NCBI GenBank assembly: GCA_027050975.1
Contig: JALUAR010000043.1
Location: 1-23,980, forward strand
Direction of reading: 5' to 3'
Source of the DNA: Thermodesulfovibrio sp.
GTDB taxonomy: Bacteria; Nitrospirota; Thermodesulfovibrionia; Thermodesulfovibrionales; JdFR-85
DNA length: 23,980 bases
The translations under genes were made by a program, and so were the position numbers. The notes beneath the pieces were generated by a model, which saw nothing but the letters and a program-made list of their open reading frames with translations, was not told the origin of the DNA and ran no database searches. Below are positions 14,622 to 21,702 of this stretch, in pieces (position 1 is the first letter of the stretch; each line of letters starts with the position of its first letter).

Positions 14622-15304
14622 TCTTCCACAATTTTACCGTCTTTTATAAATACTATTCTGTTTGCATAGGAGGCTATATTCGGATCATGCGTTATTAACA
14701 CAATGGTTTTACCGGAGCGGTTCAGTTCAACAAAGATATTCATGATCTGTTCGGCTGTTTTACTATCTAACTGGCCTGTTGGCTCGTCGGCCAGGATTAG
14801 CTCTGGATCATTTATAAGAGCCCTTGCTATTGCAACACGTTGCTGCTGTCCGCCACTGAGTTGAGTGGGTCTGAACCTCCTTTGCTCCTCGATACCAACC
14901 ATTCTGAGCACATCCCGCGCCCTCTTTTTTCCATCACCCCTTTTTCCTTCTCCATAGATTGTGGGAAGCAGAACATTCTCAAGCACAGTGGCATAGGGAA
15001 GAAGGTAGAAGTTCTGGAATACAAATCCGATGCTCATGTTTCTCAGACTGGAGAGTTCGTCATCAGAAAGGGTTGTTACATCACGATTATCAAATAGATA
15101 ACTGCCAGAGGTAGGCACATCCAGAAGTCCAATAATGTTCATCAGTGTGGTCTTACCGGAGCCGGAGGCACCCATTATGGCAAGAAACTCTCCCTTGCCT
15201 ATATCAAGACTTACTCCCTTTAGTGCCTCAACCTCAATATCTCCGACTTTATAAGTCTTCCGGATATCCCTTAGCTGACATAGCAAATCTGACATAAAAG
15301 GCAT
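14618..15304 (-). CDS. ABC transporter ATPase, LolD/MacB type
   Basis: Nucleotide-binding subunit for the two permeases just downstream. Walker A GASGSGKT is at 45-52, Q-loop FQNFYLLP near 96-103, signature LSGGQ at 149-153, Walker B LILADEPT ending at Glu174, D-loop GQLD and switch His206 (LITHD). The N-terminus RKTYKVGDIEVEALKGVS and the 228-residue length are typical of the LolD/MacB/FtsE branch. A second ATG at 15295 (MSDLL) is an alternative start; neither has a good ribosome-binding site. It lies 12 nt after the aminotransferase gene, the widest gap in this nine-gene run. Confidence 0.93.
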   Translation of the reverse strand: MPFMSDLLCQLRDIRKTYKVGDIEVEALKGVSLDIGKGEFLAIMGASGSGKTTLMNIIGLLDVPTSGSYLFDNRDVTTLSDDELSSLRNMSIGFVFQNFYLLPYATVLENVLLPTIYGEGKRGDGKKRARDVLRMVGIEEQRRFRPTQLSGGQQQRVAIARALINDPELILADEPTGQLDSKTAEQIMNIFVELNRSGKTIVLITHDPNIASYANRIVFIKDGKIVEE

Positions 15305-15316
15305 TTCAGGTTGAAT

Positions 15317-16411
15317 TTATCTCAGTGCCTCTCTGATAGCATCACATATCCGATCCTGCACGGATTCTTGCAGTTCCGGATACATGGGAAGGGATAGAAC
15401 CTCCTTGGCTGCCTGCTCTGCCACAGGGAAGTCTCCTTCCTTGTAACCCAAGTACCGGAGGGCATCCTGCAGATGAAGTGGAACAGGATAGTATACCACC
15501 GAGGAGATCTCTTTCTCCTTCAGATATTCCTTAATTCTGTCCCTTTCAGGAGACCTTATTGTATACTGGTGATAAACATGGACAGTACCCTCTGTCTCCA
15601 CAGGACATGTAACCAGATCACAGAGTCGCTCGGTATAGTAGCGGGCCTTTTCTCTTCTTAATTCATTATACCTGTCTATTCTCTTAAACTTAACAAGCAG
15701 GATGGCCGCCTGGATTTCGTCAAGCCTGCTATTAAGCCCTATCCTCTTATGAACATACCCTCCTTCGGAACCATGATTTCTGATAAGTCTTATCCTGTGT
15801 GCAAGGGTATCATCCCTGGTTACAATGAGACCGCCGTCTCCGTATGCTCCGAGATTCTTACTCGGATAAAAGCTGTAACAGCCACAGTCACCGAAACTAC
15901 CTACCTTTTTGCCATCAATCTCTGCACCGAATGCCTGAGCGCAATCCTCAACAACAAAAAGATTATACTTTTTTGCAATCTCCGATATCCTGTCCATATT
16001 GGCAGGCTGACCGAAAAGATGCACAGGCAATATAGCCTTTGTTCTGGGTGTAATTTTGGCTTCTATCTCCTCCGGATTCATGTTATAGGTGTCAGGCTCT
16101 ATATCAACAAAAACCGGCTTTGCTCCCTGGTAGATTATGGCCTCTACCGTGGCAAAAAAGGTAAAGGGTGTGGTTATCACCTCGTCATCCTTGCCGATCT
16201 CAAGGGCCTTCAACGCAATATTGAGAGCATCGGTACCAGAGGCAACACCAACGGCATTACCTACACCGTGGTAGGCTGCCATCTTCTCCTCGAACCCCTT
16301 TACCTTGGGACCCAAAATATATCTGCTGCTTTGAAGAACCTCGTGTATCTCACTCAGCACATCATCCCTGATATCCTCATACTGAACCTTCAAATCGATC
16401 ATCGGTATCAT
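15317..16411 (-). CDS. DegT-family PLP aminotransferase, probable GnnB-type
   Basis: Sugar-nucleotide aminotransferase of the DegT/DnrJ/EryC1/StrS family. Family marks: GTDALNIALKAL near residues 59-70, PFTFFATVEAI, VVEDCAQAFGA with Asp156 contacting the PLP ring, and YPSKNLGAYGDGG with PLP lysine Lys185. The RNHGSEG and YHQYTIR blocks follow. It has 364 residues. GGAG stands 5 nt before the ATG at 16411. The adjacent, 4-nt-overlapping oxidoreductase would produce a 3-keto sugar nucleotide for it. In a diderm genome this fits GnnA/GnnB, which make UDP-GlcNAc3N for amide-linked lipid A. WbpE-type or other 3-amino-sugar synthesis is the alternative. Confidence 0.85.
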   Translation of the reverse strand: MIPMIDLKVQYEDIRDDVLSEIHEVLQSSRYILGPKVKGFEEKMAAYHGVGNAVGVASGTDALNIALKALEIGKDDEVITTPFTFFATVEAIIYQGAKPVFVDIEPDTYNMNPEEIEAKITPRTKAILPVHLFGQPANMDRISEIAKKYNLFVVEDCAQAFGAEIDGKKVGSFGDCGCYSFYPSKNLGAYGDGGLIVTRDDTLAHRIRLIRNHGSEGGYVHKRIGLNSRLDEIQAAILLVKFKRIDRYNELRREKARYYTERLCDLVTCPVETEGTVHVYHQYTIRSPERDRIKEYLKEKEISSVVYYPVPLHLQDALRYLGYKEGDFPVAEQAAKEVLSLPMYPELQESVQDRICDAIREALR

Positions 16412-17325
16412 AATGTCTCCTTTATCCTCCTGCTTATGTATAATGCCACTTTTAATGCCTCTCTGCCATCCTCGGCCGTAACCCGCGGCCTTTTGCGATT
16501 CTTAACAGAGCGAACAAAATCCTTCAACTCCTCCTTCAATGGTTCTGCCTTTGGAGGCTTTATCTTACCATGTTTAATCTCTCCTTCGGAGTTCCTGCTG
16601 TGAGTAAGAATTTCACCAGCCTGATAATCAACCACAAAAAAGCCCGAATCCTGAAAAATCTTGAGTGTCCTCTTCTTTTCCGAAGAGAGTCTACTTGCAG
16701 TAACAAGTGCACTGGAACCATCCTCCATCTCAAGCCATGCCTTGGCAACATCCAGGTTATCCGTCAGCACCTTTGCGCCAATGGCCTTTATCGCTTTTAC
16801 CCTGCTTTTACTCAATGCCATAATGATATCAATATCATGGATCATCAGATCCAGTGTCACATCCACATCGATTCCCCTGCCAAGAAAGGGAGAGAGCCTC
16901 TCGGACTCCATGAATTTAGGTCTCTCTATCATCTCCTCTATGGCAATAATGGCCGGATTGTACCTCTCAATATGCCCGACCTGTATAATTCTTTCTTCCT
17001 TTTCCGCCTCCTCAATCAGCCTGTCAGCCTCTTCAACTGTAACGGTAATCGGCTTCTCAATAAAAAGGTCTTTACCATTTCTCAGACAGTCAAGGGCTAT
17101 ATCGTAGTGTGTTGTGGTAGGAGTTACAATGCTTACCGCATCAACTTTATCAAAAATCTCCTTATAGTCAGAATAAGCGGCACAATTATACGCCTTTGCT
17201 ATCTCCTCTGCCCGCTTATGGTCAACATCAGCAACCGCCACAAGTTCAACATCCTCTATCTCAGAAAAGACCCTTGCATGATGCCTGCCTAAGTAACCAA
17301 CACCTATGACTCCAATCCTCAACAT
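16408..17325 (-). CDS. Gfo/Idh/MocA-family oxidoreductase, probable GnnA-type
   Basis: NAD(P)-dependent sugar-nucleotide dehydrogenase. The N-terminal Rossmann motif GVGYLG is at residues 8-13, followed by RHHARVF. The catalytic EKPIT motif has Lys91 (FIEKPITVT), and a C-terminal-domain acid-histidine motif is DLMIHDIDI near 159-167. At 305 residues it matches the short members often found in lipid A gene clusters. It starts directly after the trpD stop with no intervening base, and overlaps the aminotransferase gene by ATGA. The proposed reaction is oxidation of UDP-GlcNAc at C3; this rests on pairing and resemblance, not proof. Confidence 0.85.
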   Translation of the reverse strand: MLRIGVIGVGYLGRHHARVFSEIEDVELVAVADVDHKRAEEIAKAYNCAAYSDYKEIFDKVDAVSIVTPTTTHYDIALDCLRNGKDLFIEKPITVTVEEADRLIEEAEKEERIIQVGHIERYNPAIIAIEEMIERPKFMESERLSPFLGRGIDVDVTLDLMIHDIDIIMALSKSRVKAIKAIGAKVLTDNLDVAKAWLEMEDGSSALVTASRLSSEKKRTLKIFQDSGFFVVDYQAGEILTHSRNSEGEIKHGKIKPPKAEPLKEELKDFVRSVKNRKRPRVTAEDGREALKVALYISRRIKETL

Positions 17326-18342
17326 CTACTGAGCCAGCTTCCTTGTAACCTCTATCACTTCCTCAAGTTTCTTCAGTGCTTTACCGGAGTCAATGGCCTC
17401 TTCTGCAATCCTGGCCGCTTCTGTCAGGTCATTGGCCTTGCCTGCAACAATAAGTGTAAGGGCCACATTCATGACCACCACATTCCTCTTTGGTCCTTTT
17501 TCGCCTTTGAGTATTTGCATTGTAATTTCAGCATTCTTCTGTGCATCACCACCTGTAATGCTTTCAATAGGTGCCCTCTCAAAGCCAAAATCCTCAGGAG
17601 AGATGACACTGTTTTCTACCTGACCGTTCTTCAGGTGGCTAACCTTGGTTCCGTTCGTGATTGTAACCTCATCAAGACCATCCTCACCATGAAAAACCAT
17701 AACCTCCTCTGCACCAAGCCTTCCAAGCACCATTGCAAGGGTTTCGGTAAGACGGTCTGTAAAAACGCCAAGGATCTGCCTCTTGGCTCCGGCAGGATTT
17801 GTAATGGGACCTAAAATATTAAATATCGTCCTTATACCCATCTCTCTTCTTGGACCAATGGCGTACTTCATTGCAGGATGAAAAAGCGGTGCAAAAAGAA
17901 AACCGAAACCTGTCTCAAAAAGACACTTCTCCACCTTCTCGGGACTCAGATCTATCTTTACTCCAAGGGCCTCCAGGAGGTCGGCACTTCCAGAACGGCT
18001 TGAGACAGAACGATTACCATGCTTGGCCACCGGTACACCGCAAGCACTAACAACCAGAGCAGTGGTCGTAGAGATGTTGAATGTGTTCGCCATATCACCG
18101 CCGGTTCCGCATGTATCAACCACACCCTCGGGAGCGTTTATGCGGGCAGCCTTCTGTCTCATCACCCTGGCAGCACCGGTAATCTCTTCCACTGTCTCAC
18201 CCTTTATCCTTAATGCCGTCAGAAAGGCGCCTATCTGTGCATTCGTGGCCTTGCCCTCCATAATCTCGTTCATGCACTCTACCATCTCTGTCTCAGAGAG
18301 GTTGATGCCCTGCACAAGCATGTTGATTGCCTCTTTAATCAT
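17326..18342 (-). CDS. trpD: Anthranilate phosphoribosyltransferase
   Basis: Transfers phosphoribosyl from PRPP to anthranilate, the second committed step of tryptophan synthesis. PRPP-binding DTCGTGGD spans 76-83, KHGNRSVSSRSGSADLLEALG begins at 107, and the anthranilate-binding region contains FHPAMKYAIGPRREMGIRTIFNILGPITNPA. At 338 residues it is complete and unfused. It overlaps trpG by 8 nt. The next pathway genes (trpC, trpF, trpB, trpA) are not in this window; the next gene is instead the sugar-nucleotide oxidoreductase. Confidence 0.97.
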   Translation of the reverse strand: MIKEAINMLVQGINLSETEMVECMNEIMEGKATNAQIGAFLTALRIKGETVEEITGAARVMRQKAARINAPEGVVDTCGTGGDMANTFNISTTTALVVSACGVPVAKHGNRSVSSRSGSADLLEALGVKIDLSPEKVEKCLFETGFGFLFAPLFHPAMKYAIGPRREMGIRTIFNILGPITNPAGAKRQILGVFTDRLTETLAMVLGRLGAEEVMVFHGEDGLDEVTITNGTKVSHLKNGQVENSVISPEDFGFERAPIESITGGDAQKNAEITMQILKGEKGPKRNVVVMNVALTLIVAGKANDLTEAARIAEEAIDSGKALKKLEEVIEVTRKLAQ

Positions 18343-18928
18343 TCTCTACCTCCCAAACAGGATTTTTTAGTTTAAGGAAGTTCCTCAGGAGGTCCTTTCC
18401 CACGGTAGTAAGTATGGATTCGGGATGAAACTGCACACCCTCTATCACATACTTCTTGTGGCGGACTCCCATAATCTCGCCCTCTTTAGTCCATGCAGTT
18501 ATGTAGAGACAGTCTGGCAGCGTCTCCTTCCTTATTACCAGAGAGTGATAACGGGTAGCTTCAAAGGGATTGGGAAGACCACTAAAAATGGTCTTTTCGT
18601 CATGGTAGATAAGGGATGTCTTGCCATGCATAAGACGCGGTGCATTTATAATCTCTCCTCCAAAGGCTGCTCCGATGGACTGGTGCCCAAGACAGACTCC
18701 CAGGATTGGCTTTTTACCGGCAAAATGTTTTATCACCTCAACCGATATGCCTGCCTCCCTTGGTGTGCATGGCCCGGGTGAAATAACAATCCTTTCAGGA
18801 TTCAGCCTTTCTATCTCTTCAACTGTGATCCTGTCATTCCTGAAGACCCTGATATCCTCTCCCAGTTCACCTAAGTACTGGACGAGGTTGTATGTAAAGG
18901 AATCATAGTTGTCTATCATCAAAAGCAT
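18335..18928 (-). CDS. trpG: Anthranilate synthase glutamine amidotransferase subunit
   Basis: Class I glutamine amidotransferase that hands ammonia to TrpE. The catalytic triad is visible: Cys79 (GVCLGHQ), His168 and Glu170 (VQFHPES). The N-terminal IDNYDSFTYNLVQYL and the oxyanion segment ISPGPCTPREAG are typical. It may also serve PabB for folate, as in other bacteria with a single TrpG/PabA. GGAGG, overlapping the end of trpE, stands 7 nt before the ATG. At 197 residues it is full length. Confidence 0.96.
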   Translation of the reverse strand: MLLMIDNYDSFTYNLVQYLGELGEDIRVFRNDRITVEEIERLNPERIVISPGPCTPREAGISVEVIKHFAGKKPILGVCLGHQSIGAAFGGEIINAPRLMHGKTSLIYHDEKTIFSGLPNPFEATRYHSLVIRKETLPDCLYITAWTKEGEIMGVRHKKYVIEGVQFHPESILTTVGKDLLRNFLKLKNPVWEVEND

Positions 18929-18931
18929 GGC

Positions 18932-20410
18932 CTAACCTCCTATCTCCTGAGCCATTTCAACGGCCTTCATCATTCCCATTGCCTTGTTTACGGTCTCCTT
19001 GTACTCCCTCTCCGGAATGGAGTCTGCAACAATACCTGCTCCTGCCTGTATATAAAGCCTTTGGTCCTTTATTATAACCGTCCTGATGGTTATACAGGTG
19101 TCCATGTTGCCAGAGTAGCCAAAGTATCCAACAGCGCCTGCATAAGGCCCCCGTTTTACAGGTTCAAGCTCGTCAATAATCTCCATTGCCCTTACCTTCG
19201 GAGCACCCGTTACCGTACCAGCAGGAAAACAGCTCCTGAACAGATCAAAAGCATCAAGGCCATCCTTCAGTGTACCCTCAACATTTGAGACAAGGTGCAT
19301 AACATGGCTGTATCTCTCTACAGTCATCAACTCCGTTACCTTTACGCTTCCTATCTCTGCTACCCTTCCAACATCATTCCTTCCAAGGTCAACAAGCATA
19401 ATATGTTCGGCAATCTCCTTCGGATCCTCTCGGAGCTCCTTTTCAAGGGCTCGGTCCTCGTCCTCACTTCTTCCGCGGCGTCTGGTACCTGCAATTGGCC
19501 TCAGCACAATATGCCTTCCTTCAAGCCGTACCAGAATTTCCGGAGACGAGCCCACTATGTACATATCTCCGGTATCAATGTAATACATGTAAGGTGACGG
19601 ATTGATTACCCTCAGGGCTCTATAGAGATTAAAGGGTGCCACTGTGCAGGGGCTTTCAAACCGCTGGGACAATACCACCTGAACCACATCTCCTGCCCAG
19701 ACATACTCCTTGGCCTTTTTGACAGCAAGCTCAAAATCCTGTTGCGAGCCAAAGGATGATACAAAATCCACCTCTGATTTAACAGAAACTCCTTGACGAG
19801 TGTTCTCCTCCTTTACAGGGGAATTAAGCCTCCGGATAATTTCATTGATCTTCTCTTCGGCCTCTCTGTATGCCCTTTCAGGACTGTCCTCTATATATGT
19901 GGGAGAAAGGACCTTCAGTTTATGACTGAGGTTATCAAAAATAAGGAGAATCTCCGGGATCATGAAAAAGATGTCAGGAGCCTGAAGACCCGGTTTCTCA
20001 GTACTTGGAACTCGCTCAAAAAATCGTACCATATCATAACCAACATACCCTACCAGGCCACCATAGAACCTTGGAAGTCCTGGCACTTCAACAGGTCTGT
20101 ACCGGGAAAGCTCCTCCTTCAGGCTGTTCAGAGGGTCATCCAGATTGTATTCTTTTATTATCTCTCCATCCTCAAGTATCTCCACCTTATTGTCCTGAGA
20201 ACGGATAATCCTTTTTACGGAAAGCCCCAGAATGGAGTACCTGCCCCACTTCTCGCCACCTTCCACACTTTCAAGCAGGAACGAGGGACCGTCAGAGAGC
20301 TTCAGATAGGCAGAGACAGGTGTCTCAAGATCCGCTAGAACCTCTTTGTATACAGGTATGAGATTCCCCTCTGATGAGAGTTTAATATATGTATCTAAAT
20401 CAGGGTACAT
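18932..20410 (-). CDS. trpE: Anthranilate synthase component I
   Basis: Converts chorismate to anthranilate with ammonia from TrpG. The N-terminal feedback site LLESVEGGEKWGRYSI lies near residues 46-61; its LLES serine is the usual tryptophan contact. The chorismate-binding core includes YMYYID, GSSPEILVRLEG, PIAGTRRRG, LVDLGRNDVGRVA, FPAGTVTGAPKVRAMEIID and YAGAVGYFGYSG. The start is taken as ATG 20410; the preceding TTG codon is in frame but less likely. No ribosome-binding site is obvious. It is the first gene of a nine-gene minus-strand run that reaches 11435. Confidence 0.96.
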   Translation of the reverse strand: MYPDLDTYIKLSSEGNLIPVYKEVLADLETPVSAYLKLSDGPSFLLESVEGGEKWGRYSILGLSVKRIIRSQDNKVEILEDGEIIKEYNLDDPLNSLKEELSRYRPVEVPGLPRFYGGLVGYVGYDMVRFFERVPSTEKPGLQAPDIFFMIPEILLIFDNLSHKLKVLSPTYIEDSPERAYREAEEKINEIIRRLNSPVKEENTRQGVSVKSEVDFVSSFGSQQDFELAVKKAKEYVWAGDVVQVVLSQRFESPCTVAPFNLYRALRVINPSPYMYYIDTGDMYIVGSSPEILVRLEGRHIVLRPIAGTRRRGRSEDEDRALEKELREDPKEIAEHIMLVDLGRNDVGRVAEIGSVKVTELMTVERYSHVMHLVSNVEGTLKDGLDAFDLFRSCFPAGTVTGAPKVRAMEIIDELEPVKRGPYAGAVGYFGYSGNMDTCITIRTVIIKDQRLYIQAGAGIVADSIPEREYKETVNKAMGMMKAVEMAQEIGG

Positions 20411-20495
20411 CAAAATATTTTAAATACTTTTTGAACTTTTTAGCAAACATCGGCCAGGCCCCTATGCGATAGTAAGACCTGAGTAGGTTTAAATA

Positions 20496-20516
20496 TGTAC
20501 AATATTGATATGTACA
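20496..20516. promoter_or_regulatory. TGTACA-N9-TGTACA operator-like repeat upstream of trpE
   Basis: Two copies of the palindrome TGTACA (20496-20501 and 20511-20516) stand 9 nt apart, 86-106 nt before the trpE start and in the gap shared with the divergent lipoprotein gene. A minus-strand TTGTAC overlaps the right-hand copy and could serve as a -35 box, but the matching -10 is poor. It resembles a two-half-site repressor operator; the regulator is unknown. Confidence 0.45.
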
Positions 20517-20533
20517 AAAAGAAAATGGTAATA

Positions 20534-20572
20534 TTTAGATAATCCAGAAATTGGGAATTGGGCTTATCTAAA
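20534..20572. repeat. 9-bp inverted repeat with a tandem AATTGGG loop
   Basis: TTTAGATAA (20534-20542) and TTATCTAAA (20564-20572) are perfectly complementary around a 21-nt loop. The loop carries AATTGGG twice in tandem (20549-20562). No T-run follows on either strand. It sits between the trpE-side operator-like repeat and the lipoprotein promoter. Function is not apparent. Confidence 0.55.
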
Positions 20573-20591
20573 AGCTTAGTTAGGAACTGTT

Positions 20592-20641
20592 TTAACGGAT
20601 AGTCAGAGGCCGAATATAATATCCAAAATAGAAAAAGGAGG
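20592..20641 (+). promoter_or_regulatory. Promoter and ribosome-binding site of the lipoprotein gene
   Basis: TTAACG (20592-20597) and TATAAT (20615-20620) are separated by exactly 17 nt. GGAGG at 20637-20641 precedes the ATG at 20646. The predicted transcript leader is about 20 nt. Confidence 0.75.
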
Positions 20642-20645
20642 ATTT

Positions 20646-21164
20646 ATGAAAAGCAAAATAATAGCCGTCTCCGCAGGTCTTATGTTACTTTTCAGCCTTG
20701 GTGCTTGCAAGAAGAAGGAAGAGGCTCCGCCTCCTGTACCACCGCATGGTACTCAGCCTACTGATGTTGCTCCTACGGTCATGATGCCAAAGGGAGAAAC
20801 AAAGATAGTGGTTCCCGAAACAGTAAAAGGAAAATGGGATGCAGTCAAGTTAGAAATAGTTGATAAAACAACAAGCAAAAAAGAGACTGTCACAGTTAAA
20901 CTTAACTCTGAATATAAAATCCCTAACTCAAATTTAAAGATAAAGGTTGGAGAGTTCCTTCCTGACTTCAGGATGGATGGCCTTACCATCACATCAGCCT
21001 CAAATGAGCCCAAAAACCCTGCCGTACGTGTAATTGTTTATGAGGGTGATAAGGAGATCTTCAAGGGATGGCTATACTCCAAGTTCCCAACCATACATCC
21101 ATTCCAGCATGACAAATATGCCCTCACGCTTGTAGAAGGAATAAAGGCATCAGGCAAATCCTGA
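20646..21164 (+). CDS. DUF2155-domain lipoprotein
   Basis: Secreted lipoprotein of 172 residues. The signal peptide MKSKIIAVSAGLMLLFSLGAC ends in a lipobox with acylated Cys21, followed by KKKEE and a Pro-rich linker. The C-terminal part matches DUF2155, with VIVYEGDKEIFKGWLYSKFP and IHPFQHDKYALTLVEG. The domain's role is unknown. With Lys at +2 it should be sorted to the outer membrane under enterobacterial rules, although those rules may not apply here. It has its own promoter and strong ribosome-binding site. The 3' end, including the stop codon, lies inside a 9-bp hairpin, and the kinase gene follows 19 nt later. Confidence 0.85.
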   Translation: MKSKIIAVSAGLMLLFSLGACKKKEEAPPPVPPHGTQPTDVAPTVMMPKGETKIVVPETVKGKWDAVKLEIVDKTTSKKETVTVKLNSEYKIPNSNLKIKVGEFLPDFRMDGLTITSASNEPKNPAVRVIVYEGDKEIFKGWLYSKFPTIHPFQHDKYALTLVEGIKASGKS

Positions 21165-21171
21165 TGCCTTT
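21146..21171 (+). terminator. Hairpin over the lipoprotein stop codon, weak terminator
   Basis: GGCATCAGG (21146-21154) pairs perfectly with CCTGATGCC (21160-21168) around a 5-nt loop. Only TTTC follows, so termination would be weak. The TGA stop (21162-21164) lies within the right arm, and the next start codon is 15 nt beyond the stem. It may be a partial terminator or an RNA-stability element setting lipoprotein to kinase ratios. Confidence 0.5.
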
Positions 21172-21183
21172 CATACATCGATT

Positions 21184-21702
21184 ATGACGCAGGCTGTCTG
21201 GATAACAGGGCTGCCGGGAAGCGGAAAAAGTACCATTGCCCAGATGATAAAGGATCGCCACCCTGACTGGGTGGTATTAAGAATGGATGAACTGAGAAAG
21301 GTCGTGACTCCTGAGCCCACCTATTCGGAAAGCGAACGCGAGATAGTTTATCGTTGCCTTGTTTACACTGCAAAGTTACTCACGGAACTGGGACATAATG
21401 TTCTTATTGATGCTACAGGTAACATGCGTCGCTGGCGTGACCTTGCCAGAGACCTGATACCTGATTTTGCAGAGGTCTATCTCAGGTGCTCTTCTAAGGA
21501 ATGCAGTATAAGAGAGGCAAAGCGCAAACAGACCTACGGGGCTCCAAAGGATATATACGATAAAGCCAAGGCAGGATGGCCTGTTCCAGGTGTAAATGTG
21601 CCATACGAGGAACCTGTCAATCCGGAGGTAACTGTTAATACTGAAGAGGTCTCACCTGAAGAAGCGGTTGAAGCTATAGAAAAGGCCCTGAAGATTCAGT
21701 AA
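21184..21702 (+). CDS. APS-kinase-like P-loop kinase
   Basis: P-loop phosphotransferase related to adenylylsulfate kinase (CysC). Walker A GLPGSGKST is at residues 9-17. The C-terminal half has the CysC-like YDKAKAG, PYEEPVNPEVTVNT and a PEEAVEAI helix. The substrate motifs differ: the usual DGDNxR is replaced by MDELRK, and the Ser-Pro-Phe-Arg block by DATGNMRRWR. No ATP sulfurylase is nearby. It may phosphorylate APS or another small molecule; I would not name it cysC. At 172 residues it is slightly short. No ribosome-binding site precedes the ATG, so it probably depends on read-through from the lipoprotein gene. Its end overlaps lptD by 7 nt, convergently. Confidence 0.75.
   Translation: MTQAVWITGLPGSGKSTIAQMIKDRHPDWVVLRMDELRKVVTPEPTYSESEREIVYRCLVYTAKLLTELGHNVLIDATGNMRRWRDLARDLIPDFAEVYLRCSSKECSIREAKRKQTYGAPKDIYDKAKAGWPVPGVNVPYEEPVNPEVTVNTEEVSPEEAVEAIEKALKIQ

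Noticed and set aside
15749..16603. 284-codon plus-strand open frame
   Set aside because: It lies antisense to the overlapping aminotransferase and oxidoreductase genes, both with full conserved motifs. Its translation resembles no family and has no ribosome-binding site.
16570..17292. 240-codon plus-strand open frame
   Set aside because: Antisense shadow of the Gfo/Idh oxidoreductase; the composition is what reverse reading of that gene gives.
20411..20495. Tryptophan attenuator, leader peptide or T-box before trpE
   Set aside because: No short frame with Trp codons, no competing hairpins with a U-tract and no T-box consensus are visible in the minus-strand leader.
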